Virus record (IMG/VR): IMGVR_UViG_3300023257_000013
Coordinates: 1-64,000 of that record
Length of the DNA: 64,000 nucleotides
Source of the DNA: a virus
Strand: one strand, 5' to 3'
Positions 46,201 through 53,198 of this stretch are shown piece after piece. Position 1 is the first letter of the stretch. Each line of letters starts with the position of its first letter. The notes beneath the pieces are model-generated. The model saw only the letters and a list, made by a program, of their open reading frames with translations. It was not told the DNA's origin and searched no databases. A program made the position numbers and the translations under genes.

Positions 46201-46710
46201 GGAGATGACAGGCTGGATGCTGACCCTCTTGTACCCGGTGATCCCGCCTCCGGGAAAGGCGGAGGCGTAGAAGTTGTACCCCGTCACCTCCTCGTCCTCC
46301 AAACCCGTGACCGTGATCTTTACTGTGCGGTCCAAACGCTCGATGAAAATCCCGGAAGGAGCCAGCACCTCAGCCTTCACATCCCGGTCAACCGCCAGGT
46401 TCGCCCGAATGACACCCGCCGCTGTCGTCTCTCCCGTCGTCAATACCGATTTGACATCGATGACGTTGGCACCCTGAAGAAGCTGGAGTCCGTCCGGGAA
46501 GGCTGAAGGATTCGGGATCGTGAAGGTCGTACCTTCGAACTGGATGTAATCAGGATTAGACGAAAAGGCCCCGCCCCGAAGCGAAACCTGCATGTCCGCC
46601 GTGTCCGCATCCATCTGCCCCGAGAAGAAGCGGTAGGAGACGTCTGTGGTGAAAACGTAGTTCTCCCGATACTGCCCATCGGGGGCCAGGAACTTGGGAG
46701 TTGTCGCCAT
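43243..46710 (-). CDS. Baseplate J-like (gp6-type) protein, 1155 aa
   Basis: The ATG at 46710 overlaps the stop of the gp25-like gene (TGATG) with AGGAGGCAACTG upstream. Residues 1-310 are a large N-terminal extension. From about 320 (VSRQQVVRDTTLAIFRSHPE, then PGSYLRDTFIDPFSTEAERI) the baseplate J pattern begins, with RAHGEVLFYVTNRPTSTRFI at about 435, PIGTIV, VRFRTTS, ALEAGEAGNLTRDQI and TNPNNTFGGRNTESNYA. This family forms the wedge ring of contractile-tail baseplates (T4 gp6, P2 gpJ). The protein is about twice the usual length, with an expanded C-terminal region of beta segments and a late IGDDGMSIPGYLGATANRIL. It shows the virion is a contractile-tailed phage or a related injection device. 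Confidence 0.88.
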   Translation of the reverse strand: MATTPKFLAPDGQYRENYVFTTDVSYRFFSGQMDADTADMQVSLRGGAFSSNPDYIQFEGTTFTIPNPSAFPDGLQLLQGANVIDVKSVLTTGETTAAGVIRANLAVDRDVKAEVLAPSGIFIERLDRTVKITVTGLEDEEVTGYNFYASAFPGGGITGYKRVSIQPVISYDTEEVLSLIGILDVDMDVPLNDDGTPLANPLLFRTMGMQVNLAGDILQSDFDESIRIPDSTTHFRTSVGIDSVSLVKKFSFTHNRAALPTDAKNPAVPYNDFQALPDEDPLYYAVTAIYLIDGVEYESQVSQEVAGAPLIVTPQVANLPAVSRQQVVRDTTLAIFRSHPEVDVKPGSYLRDTFIDPFSTEAERIRFIVGFLQAGQSFTTLLAIDDPTGSGTSLPVTQSPYKIALKQAFYLQDTASVQNLVDNAFDHLAARRGVQRRAGYRAHGEVLFYVTNRPTSTRFIPIGTIVTSGSVRFRTTSAARISPTGTGTTYSPATGRWTTRAYVQALEAGEAGNLTRDQIRTVQNGPTDVQVTNPNNTFGGRNTESNYALAIRADGVLASVDSGTYRGLTQDASDVPGVRQVNVVEAGHTLMMRDLDVTTGRHWGGKVDVWTRGDSSATLTDSFAFSFESVIDGQFEAVGDIGNLKFRAINSRVTEDFPIIEMLNIPDWELEFRDETKGTVLDLRDAEIIRPDGLQLSATYNDPTLLHYLDVFRGSYRFRTSNKFVFSRQPVGEINSFYKLLASGDKSVVSTSAYKLFHPGDPMVLGRSTEAGDYIQVVEPLDGTPPVNIPSGDPIVITGESHVLLSGPEYLENLGINPYTVHVYNFDRSIEYNGPFHSSSVKDYTLVEEVDETPVAFVPVTGGRLLEGMQVIVDYQHDENYSVEYMINAVVQAVQNAVDLSRHATADVVSKESIPAGVNISGTVVILRNQQSSVVDGNIRTELGRVFGAMTLAQPLRQSDVISAIETVQGVSYAVVPLTHLARQDGSTVVREEVVTSQGGTDWVDISSVSTHAWHDDAVTIYLVTNPLYSNTTDGGGDYNEFRGVFIDDVPQTLFDVVPQFDGAPLKGVANGACIIGDDGMSIPGYLGATANRILLALPTGVNPSDGTLKVTYIAMDDSGVKNIEPGPAEYLVLGDLEFTYDEDRDFSALVTGRS

Positions 46711-47861
46711 CAGTTGCCTCCTGAAAACGGGTTGGGCTGGTTCTCAAGTCCTGCGGTCTTTGCCCCTAACATTAACCCGTTGGATCCCATCAGAGCCACC
46801 ACTCCAGGCACCGTGTAGACGATGTTCAGATGGATTGGGTCAGAAGAAGCGTTCTGAACTGTCACGTCGATCATGAAGGTGGTCTGGTCCTGCGTGTGCG
46901 GAGAGACCGTCACATTGGTCACGGAGTAGAGACGTTCCTTGTAGGTGACCTGCTGGAACTTGGCCTGCTCCGTCTGGAGGGACTGATACTTGGCCAACGC
47001 TTTCCGCACGTCCTCATTAATCAAGGTCGCCACACCGGAAACGGTCTTCGAACCAATCCGAGAACGAAGGTCCGTTCCGTACCAGGGATGGTAGGGATTA
47101 GAACCCTTGTCCGTCAGTAGAATCTTGAGGGCCGCTTGATAGAGCAGATCCTCATTAGCCACCATCAGGCTTTGACCGCTGGCTGCGAACCGGATGTCGT
47201 TCTCGACATAGGTAGCGCCACACCTGAGGCAGCGGTTACCCGGCATCGAATACGTCACCTTAAACACGGGGTCACCCATTGTGATAGGTGACGTGAACCG
47301 GGGGTACCTGGCCGTGATTGCTCCGCCTGGTGTGTAAATGTTCCAGGAGGGAAACAAACGCCGTCCTATGGCCCGCCGCTGGTAGGAGTTGACCCCCGCC
47401 GCCCCGAACCCCAAAGCGCCTGCAGCGGTCCCGCTGACGGCCACGTAGGAGGCATCCCCAATCGCAGCAGTGTCCGTGAAGGAAAGGTGGCTGTTGCTTG
47501 TCCCAATGAGGACGGTTCCGGTGCTAACCTTCTGGAACAACGCCTCAACTTGTTTCGCCGTATACCTTGTCACTGCCTGAACAGCAAAAACGAACGTCTG
47601 GGAACCCGCCGAGGTCTCTACCGTGAAACTGTTCTCACCGGGGATGATGTCATAAGGACCGGACACAGCACTCATCAACTCGGCTTGTGAAAACATCCCT
47701 GAGTTGGGGATGTAGAACTCGTCGTTGGCAAGGATCCTGATGGTGCCTGTGTTAGCCACAGGCTGCTTGGTGGCCAAAGATCTCCGATCCGGTCCAAGAG
47801 GAATGTACTCCTCTACAGTCAGATGCGGACAAGGCCAGGCCAGTTGGAAATCTTGGGACAT
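46710..47861 (-). CDS. gp25-like baseplate wedge protein with N-terminal extension (383 aa)
   Basis: The C-terminal part, about 235-355 (LLYQAALKILLTDKGSNPYH, PWYGTDLRSRIG, INEDVRKALAKYQ, ERLYSVTNVTV, TFMIDVTVQN), matches the gp25/GPW family: a short protein with KI.LLT..GS.P..P.YGTDL and a terminal pair of strands that nucleates the baseplate wedge and sheath. Typical gp25 is about 130 residues; here about 230 residues precede it, including a beta region and a single CLRC knuckle near 208-211. The ATG at 47861 has GGAGAGAGC upstream. It directly precedes baseplate J, as in other contractile-tail clusters. Confidence 0.82.
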   Translation of the reverse strand: MSQDFQLAWPCPHLTVEEYIPLGPDRRSLATKQPVANTGTIRILANDEFYIPNSGMFSQAELMSAVSGPYDIIPGENSFTVETSAGSQTFVFAVQAVTRYTAKQVEALFQKVSTGTVLIGTSNSHLSFTDTAAIGDASYVAVSGTAAGALGFGAAGVNSYQRRAIGRRLFPSWNIYTPGGAITARYPRFTSPITMGDPVFKVTYSMPGNRCLRCGATYVENDIRFAASGQSLMVANEDLLYQAALKILLTDKGSNPYHPWYGTDLRSRIGSKTVSGVATLINEDVRKALAKYQSLQTEQAKFQQVTYKERLYSVTNVTVSPHTQDQTTFMIDVTVQNASSDPIHLNIVYTVPGVVALMGSNGLMLGAKTAGLENQPNPFSGGN

Positions 47862-47911
47862 GCTCTCTCCATCAAGGTGCCACAGGATCTAAAATATAGA
47901 GGAAACACCGC
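47862..47911 (-). promoter_or_regulatory. A/T-rich promoter candidate before gp25-like gene
   Basis: On the minus strand the 50-base gap carries CCTCTATATTTTAG (47889-47902), 27 bases before the ATG. A near-identical CCTCTATTTTAG lies at 31690-31701 before the 218-aa tail gene. Both are in the few non-overlapping junctions of the block, which suggests a shared late-promoter element. No -35 match is visible. Confidence 0.3.
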
Positions 47912-48793
47912 CTAACAACCCAACATGTCCCTCCCCACCTCTGACGCTTCATTCGGGAAGGTGAACTGGAGAAAGGGCATTTCGTCGCTGGGTTCAAAAG
48001 TGACCCGCCCCGTCTCATCTGACTGGTACAGAATCTGATACATGTCCTGAATGACGTTTTGCACCATCAACGTCTCGTCAAACCGGGTCGGGTCGAACGG
48101 CCCCACCCCACCCAGAGCACCACCGAAGGCCTGAACGAGCACCTCGTCCCGCTCCTTCACAAGCTGCTCTCTGAGGTCACAGAGCTTGACAATCCGCCAC
48201 TCCAGATCCTGGCGTTCCTTCAAATCTTGATTAGCCCACTCCCGCATCTGCCGCATCGATTTCACGACCCCCTCATGGTCATAAGAACCGGGGTCGATCC
48301 GGCCACCTTGGCGAGCCGGGTAGTAGGCATCTGACTGGAGATAACCTCCGGGATGACCACCCCAACCAGGGGATTGATCAGAGGAAATCGGATCGTTGGG
48401 GGCTGCCGATTGAGGGGCTACGACTCCGCCAAAGGGGTATTCCTCCTGCACCACCGCATCCTGCTCGGAATTCCCCTGCGTCATGTCATTGGTCTCAGGA
48501 TAAGTAAAGGGCGAGATGCTAAGAGGATCACCCCCCTGAGCAACGTAGGCTCGAAACAATTTGCCCAAGGCCGAGCCGGGAGTCACATAGAGGCCAGTCC
48601 GTTCCTCCGTCCGACGAACCTCTCCGTTTGCTTCCACGGCCCTGTATGTGACTTTGACCACCCCGATCCGTTCAACCTCGGCATTGATGACATTGATCCG
48701 CTGTGACACAGTGCGGCGGTTTTTAAGCAACCAGCTTGAGTAAGCTCGGAAATACCCGAGCGGCCACACACACAACTTGGAAAAGCTGGGCAT
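47912..48793 (-). CDS. Baseplate-region protein of unknown function (293 aa)
   Basis: The ATG at 48793 follows TAGGAGATAATC. The N-terminus is basic and hydrophobic (LCVWPLGYFRAYSSWLLKNR), followed by a beta domain, a Pro/Gly/Ser-rich linker (about 120-165), a strongly helical charged part (MRQMREWANQDLKERQDLEW, then KLCDLREQLVKERDEVLV; about 178-215) and a short C-terminal domain. The helical part may be a coiled coil. It lies just before the gp25-like gene, so an assembly or tail-core role is likely. No family recognised. Confidence 0.65.
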   Translation of the reverse strand: MPSFSKLCVWPLGYFRAYSSWLLKNRRTVSQRINVINAEVERIGVVKVTYRAVEANGEVRRTEERTGLYVTPGSALGKLFRAYVAQGGDPLSISPFTYPETNDMTQGNSEQDAVVQEEYPFGGVVAPQSAAPNDPISSDQSPGWGGHPGGYLQSDAYYPARQGGRIDPGSYDHEGVVKSMRQMREWANQDLKERQDLEWRIVKLCDLREQLVKERDEVLVQAFGGALGGVGPFDPTRFDETLMVQNVIQDMYQILYQSDETGRVTFEPSDEMPFLQFTFPNEASEVGRDMLGC

Positions 48794-48802
48794 GATTATC
48801 TC

Positions 48803-51697
48803 CTACAAAACATCAGGAACAACAGGATCTGATGGGACAACAGGAACACCGTTGATCCCCTCCACGGTTGTCGGATCCTCACCCATGGGACCATCTGGCT
48901 TCCCTGATTTGGGGTGCCAAAAGGCCAACAACAAATCTAACAGGACGAAACTGGGGAACAGAGGAATCACCACTGCGACACCACCCCCGTAGGCCAACGG
49001 CGTGTCGCTGGGTTTGTTGTCCGCCGTGATCAGGTCAGACAAAACCCCGCCCGTCCCATTGGACACCATCGTCAACACGGAACATGAGGGGATCTGGAAG
49101 GTGAAACCCAGGATAGACTGAAGCAGTGCATTGATCCGCCGGATCAACTGCTGTAGGTCCACGATTCGGGCCTCAAGGTACTCGATGTACTTTCGGATCG
49201 TATCTATAATGGACTGAAGGGATGCCCTGATTGCCTCCATCCAGTTTGCCAGGGAAGCCAGGAAGTCTTCCAAACCGGGCATCGTGTCAAACCACCGAAC
49301 GAACAGCCACTCCCCATCGGACAGGGGTCTGCGAATTGCCGCCCCCGCCACACGCAGGGCAAGAGATGCCTGTTGGAGGATTCTTCCCTTGCTGGCATCC
49401 TGTGCCGTCACGAGATCTGATTTGACGAACAACCCTCGACAGTACATCATCTTGTCGGGGATAGGGGGACCATAAAAGAACACAGGGGAAAGATCCGCTG
49501 AACCTACGTGCCTCTCAGCCATGTCTGATGTATCCACCCGGTGGAACCAATCGTCGGGTACGGCAATGTCCTTATTGTCAGGTTGCACGACACACTGCTC
49601 GTAAATGCTCCGCAGCCCTGGTGGGCACTCCTTCAAGAAGGTCTGGAGTTCCTCCTTGGACCCGAAAGCCATCTCCATGAATTTGTAATTGTCCCACTTC
49701 CCAGCGTTTGCATCTACCAGCCCGTCCTGCATGTGGGGATCCCGATCCAGGGTAACATCGGGGTTACCCATCAGACTCCGTGCCACATCCTCAAGCCCCC
49801 CAAGAACGGACAGAGGGTTCCGAGCAACACCAATCTTCGGATCGGAACTCTCCAGAGACTCCCACAGTGTCAGATCCAGGAAAGCAGCCCAGCCGCTAGG
49901 TTTCCCATCAGATGTCACCTCAGGATGAACTGCATCTAGGATGTCCCCCCACGTTGCCGTGCGGAGGAACTTGGTTCCACTGACTACGGTAGCCTCAACG
50001 TCGGGCATTGGGCCAGTCTTGCTGTAGATGTCATGGGCTGCCAGGTTGATCCGAGCAATGAGATCCTGACGGAAAGTCAACACGGTAGCGTCCGACACCT
50101 TCATGGCATCAGCGTAGGACAGTTTCTGGTCATAGACCACACCCGTCAGATGCTGAACTGACTCCAACCCGCAGTAGCCGAGGGCCAACCCCTCGGTGAT
50201 GACTTTGCTGGACTTGAGGTTTTCGAAGGTCTCGGTAGACACCGTCCCCTCAATCTCATCCAGCGGCTGTAGGTCGGGGCGCACCAACACAAGCACCAGG
50301 AGGGCCACCCGCAGAGCATCCAGGTACTCCTTGGTGTTGGTGTTCGCAAACACGATCTGCTGGGGATTGCTGAAGGATCCGATATCCGTGGGAGATTTGC
50401 CCTCCTCCACCCCATCAGAACTGACCCCCACCTGAATGGGTTGCCCCGTGATGCTCTTCGTCCCCTCCTGAAACTGATATCGGAAGGCCCCGGAGTTGGC
50501 CACGGCCTTGGAACAGGTCGCCACCCGGACGTAAAGGGTCGCAGCAGGGCCATCATCCACGAACTGAAGTTCCCCACCCGAGTCGGCTACGACATGGGCT
50601 GCACGTGGCATTTCCTCACCCTTCAGAAGGATGGAGTACTCCCCGGTAGCAAAGGCCCCTCCAACGGCCTTGGGGGACACCCAGAAGGTCCGCTGGAGAT
50701 AGTAGTCGTCCCCGTTCTTCAGGAGGTCGATTGGGATTGGTGTCCTCCCCGATCCCAGCAGACCATAAACTCGGGTTGCCCCATCAACCAACGCCCCGTC
50801 TTTGATCCCCCAGTTGTAAGTCATAGAGGCAGGGACCGGATAGATCATCTCCCCCCCACCGTACAGAATGAGGGGACGACCATCGGACATCAGCACCGGC
50901 CCATACTCTCGGGGCTGCGCCAACGTGGATGTGCCCGGCACCTTCTTCTTATCCTGGTCCCCCTGAGGACGGTCATACACGATGGGGATGCCCTCGGGCA
51001 CCGTGGACACCGTAACGATGAAGCCGCCTGGAGGAATGGAGATCGGGGGCAAAAACGCATCACCCTTGAAGGCTTTGTCGACCCGCCACTTCACCAGAGC
51101 CAGTGCAGGAGGTGTACTCTCCTTCGTGAAAAAGGCCCCAATGTCTCCGAAGTCCATCAAATTCGCTGCGGATGCCCCGTACAGAACCTCCGTGATTGCT
51201 ACGGCAGGATGAGAACTAGCCAGGGCGGGGAACTGCTTGAAGTAGGCGAGCAACATCCTGATGGTGCGGTCAAGCCGCTCCCACTCGGACAGGTCCACGG
51301 ACACATAGAAGAACATGGACAGGACGGTGGTCGCTGCGGAAACGTCAGGGCGTGACGGATCCGTCCTATCCGTGAGGCGGGCGATCATCCTCCGCTCATA
51401 CTCCTGGAAGCCGCCCTTCAACGTGTCGGGATCCTCCAAGAGGTTCCAATCCCCCGTCAGGTATAACCCTAACTGCCTCAAGTCCCGGAGAAGAGCGTTG
51501 ATCTCATCAATGAGGGCCTGCACCAATGCAATAATTGGATCGAGGAAGCCAACCAGAAACGCCTTGATGAAGTTCAGAGCGAGCAGGGCGATGTCCAACA
51601 CCGCAACCATCCATTCGGCCACGCTGTTGATTGCGTTTCGGATGTCATCCAGAAAGTCCGGGATCTCAAACGTCAGTGTTCCCCACGAGTTCGCCAT
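48803..51697 (-). CDS. Large protein with amphipathic/hydrophobic N-terminal helices (964 aa)
   Basis: The ATG at 51697 overlaps the stop of the 75-aa gene (TGATG). Residues 20-75 form one to two long hydrophobic helices (VAEWMVAVLDIALLALNFIK; AFLVGFLDPIIALVQALIDE), and there is another helical stretch near 825-890 (SLANWMEAIRASLQSIIDTI, RKYIEYLEARIVDLQQLIRR) and a short hydrophobic one near 930-943 (FVLLDLLLAFW). The middle is mixed alpha/beta. Hydrophobic ends flanking a large soluble part recall tape-measure or ejected proteins that enter the membrane, but it is placed downstream of a giant gene beside the baseplate rather than in a typical tape-measure position. Function unassigned. Confidence 0.65.
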   Translation of the reverse strand: MANSWGTLTFEIPDFLDDIRNAINSVAEWMVAVLDIALLALNFIKAFLVGFLDPIIALVQALIDEINALLRDLRQLGLYLTGDWNLLEDPDTLKGGFQEYERRMIARLTDRTDPSRPDVSAATTVLSMFFYVSVDLSEWERLDRTIRMLLAYFKQFPALASSHPAVAITEVLYGASAANLMDFGDIGAFFTKESTPPALALVKWRVDKAFKGDAFLPPISIPPGGFIVTVSTVPEGIPIVYDRPQGDQDKKKVPGTSTLAQPREYGPVLMSDGRPLILYGGGEMIYPVPASMTYNWGIKDGALVDGATRVYGLLGSGRTPIPIDLLKNGDDYYLQRTFWVSPKAVGGAFATGEYSILLKGEEMPRAAHVVADSGGELQFVDDGPAATLYVRVATCSKAVANSGAFRYQFQEGTKSITGQPIQVGVSSDGVEEGKSPTDIGSFSNPQQIVFANTNTKEYLDALRVALLVLVLVRPDLQPLDEIEGTVSTETFENLKSSKVITEGLALGYCGLESVQHLTGVVYDQKLSYADAMKVSDATVLTFRQDLIARINLAAHDIYSKTGPMPDVEATVVSGTKFLRTATWGDILDAVHPEVTSDGKPSGWAAFLDLTLWESLESSDPKIGVARNPLSVLGGLEDVARSLMGNPDVTLDRDPHMQDGLVDANAGKWDNYKFMEMAFGSKEELQTFLKECPPGLRSIYEQCVVQPDNKDIAVPDDWFHRVDTSDMAERHVGSADLSPVFFYGPPIPDKMMYCRGLFVKSDLVTAQDASKGRILQQASLALRVAGAAIRRPLSDGEWLFVRWFDTMPGLEDFLASLANWMEAIRASLQSIIDTIRKYIEYLEARIVDLQQLIRRINALLQSILGFTFQIPSCSVLTMVSNGTGGVLSDLITADNKPSDTPLAYGGGVAVVIPLFPSFVLLDLLLAFWHPKSGKPDGPMGEDPTTVEGINGVPVVPSDPVVPDVL

Positions 51698-51924
51698 CAG
51701 GATCCCCCACCGTGTTTCAGTCGGGCCAACTGTTCATGCAGCCCCGACAATGCGGCCTGATCCTGGGCCACCATAGTCTCCAGGAAGGTGCGGAGCTTGA
51801 CGAGAGTTTCAGCCTGACGCTGCATCAGGGGAGGAGTGGCAGCGTGCCCTTCCATCTCACCCCAGGCCCCAGGGTCCACCCCGAGTTTGTCCAGCAAGTC
51901 CTGAATTTCTTTAGGGATCTCCAC
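51697..51924 (-). CDS. Small helical protein (75 aa)
   Basis: I take the GTG at 51924 (VEIPKEIQDLLDKLGVDPGA...) as the start: it overlaps the tnpB stop as TAGTG, and the site before it (GGGGAAAGG/CAGAAGG) belongs to the tnpB right end. An in-frame GTG at 51954 would lie inside tnpB and add ten codons encoded by the element. The C-terminal half (MQRQAETLVKLRTFLETMVA, then QDQAALSGLHEQLARL) is a likely coiled coil. Its stop overlaps the 964-aa start. Probably an assembly or adapter protein; unknown. Confidence 0.62.
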   Translation of the reverse strand: MEIPKEIQDLLDKLGVDPGAWGEMEGHAATPPLMQRQAETLVKLRTFLETMVAQDQAALSGLHEQLARLKHGGGS

Positions 51925-52060
51925 TAGGCCTTCTGATACCTTTCCCCCACGCACAAAGGCGTAGGGGTTAGTTCCTGCTTCATCAAAGGCAGTTTCGTTT
52001 CAGCTAATGCCAAAACCAGCGCTTCCTTCTCCACAAGCGTAACTTCCCGTGTAACCCACG
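51914..52060 (-). ncRNA. TnpB omega-RNA of the 402-aa tnpB (approximate limits)
   Basis: In TnpB systems the omega-RNA comprises the 3' end of tnpB plus the flanking guide. The last 92 bases of this element (51930-52021) are conserved in the solo relic at 40832-40924, and similarity ends exactly at 51930, marking the right end. A hairpin of 9 pairs with one G-U (CCCCTACGC at 51960-51968 and GTGCGTGGGG-type arm at 51944-51953 on the minus strand) lies near the end. The guide would be the complement of 51914-51929 (GCCTAGTGGAGATCCC). The 5' limit is assumed. Confidence 0.6.
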
Positions 52061-53132
52061 GTAGTAAGTTCAAAGCGGCATTGACATCTCTGTCAATTTC
52101 CCAACCGCAGGCGCACTTGAAGGTACGCTCGGATAGGCTTAACTTAGCCCTCTTTTCACAACACAAAAAACAGGTCTTCGACGAAGCGTAAAAACGATCA
52201 TGAACAACGACCACGTCATCAAAGATGACCGCCTTATAATTGATCTGCCGTCGAAACCCCCCCCATCCCTCATCCACGATGTGGCGGCTCAACCGCCTAT
52301 TACGAACCATGTTCTGTACAGCCAAATCCTCGATCCCTATCGCTTGGTTCTCACGACAGAGCCTTGTACTCAGTTTGTGCAGATAGTCGGATCGGACGTA
52401 ACCGATCCGACGGTGCAATCGAGCCAATTTCATTGTCGATTTACGGCGATTTGCTGATCCCTTCTGTTTGCGGGAATGCCAACGGGACTCCCGTTGCAAC
52501 TTCCTCAGGTTCTTTTTCAAGGCCTTTGGTCCTTGAATATGCTCCCCGGTGGAGAGTGTAGCAGAGGATCTGATACCCAAATCGACACCGACCTCACTAT
52601 TGGCAATGCGGTCACGTCGATAGTCACCGACATCGACCTGTACTACAACGAACCAGGCGTCAGCTACACGCTTGACGATAGCACTGGTGATCATACCCTC
52701 GAAACGTAGGACTTCACGCAACCTGACCCATCCTATTTTGGGTAAGTGGATACGTTTGTTGTCTAATCGGAATCGGTCATTAGCTATGTAGAAAGAGTCC
52801 TTGCACCCACCTCGTTTTTTAAACTTGGGGTAGCCTGGTTTTCGACCCGCTTTCATACGATGGAAAAAATGCGTGAACGCCTTTTGGAGTTGCGTGAAAG
52901 ACTGGGCTGTACAGTCCCTGTGAACTTCATAAGTCCAGGGAAACTTCTCACGACGGATAGCATTGAACTGTTTCTTGAGAGAAGATCCAGAAGGTTTTTC
53001 TCCCGCCTCGTAGGCGCTTTTCCAATGTTCCAACGCCCAGTTGTACGTGAACCTCGCCACACCACAGGCATGACGAAAGTATTCCTCCTGCGTTCGGGAG
53101 GGACGGAGCCTTATTTCATGAGCTAGAAGCAC
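51924..53132 (-). CDS. tnpB: TnpB RNA-guided nuclease (canonical)
   Basis: This 402-residue protein is a standard IS200/IS605 TnpB. It has an N-terminal helical region with YNWALEHWK (30-38), the WED/REC-type basic part with GRKPGYPKFKKRGG (96-109), RuvC-I D184 (VGVDLGIRSSATLS), RuvC-II E268 (AIGIEDLAVQNM), a zinc ribbon C321/C324 and C340/C342 (CFLC ... KCACG) and RuvC-III D349 (DRDVNAALNL). All catalytic residues are intact. The start is the GTG at 53132, behind AGAGGGGAAAA. No TnpA is present. The gene lies between the giant structural gene and the 75-aa gene; its stop overlaps the next start (TAGTG). Confidence 0.92.
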   Translation of the reverse strand: MLLAHEIRLRPSRTQEEYFRHACGVARFTYNWALEHWKSAYEAGEKPSGSSLKKQFNAIRREKFPWTYEVHRDCTAQSFTQLQKAFTHFFHRMKAGRKPGYPKFKKRGGCKDSFYIANDRFRLDNKRIHLPKIGWVRLREVLRFEGMITSAIVKRVADAWFVVVQVDVGDYRRDRIANSEVGVDLGIRSSATLSTGEHIQGPKALKKNLRKLQRESRWHSRKQKGSANRRKSTMKLARLHRRIGYVRSDYLHKLSTRLCRENQAIGIEDLAVQNMVRNRRLSRHIVDEGWGGFRRQINYKAVIFDDVVVVHDRFYASSKTCFLCCEKRAKLSLSERTFKCACGWEIDRDVNAALNLLPWVTREVTLVEKEALVLALAETKLPLMKQELTPTPLCVGERYQKA

Positions 53133-53198
53133 TTTTCCCCTCTGCCTGCGTGATAGTCATGCACATGACCAACATCTTAAAGCACCGTTGAACACTTA
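51930..53198 (-). mobile_element. TnpB element (IS605-type, no TnpA)
   Basis: The right end is fixed at 51930 by the sharp end of similarity with the relic at 40832. The left end lies in the 66 bases between the tnpB start (53132) and the stop of the giant gene (53199), where ACCGTTGAACACTTATCAAG (53182-53201) weakly resembles CCCGTTACACACTGTCAAG beside the relic. The element neither breaks the giant gene nor the 75-aa gene. Without TnpA it would move with a helper transposase or by break-induced copying. Confidence 0.55.
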
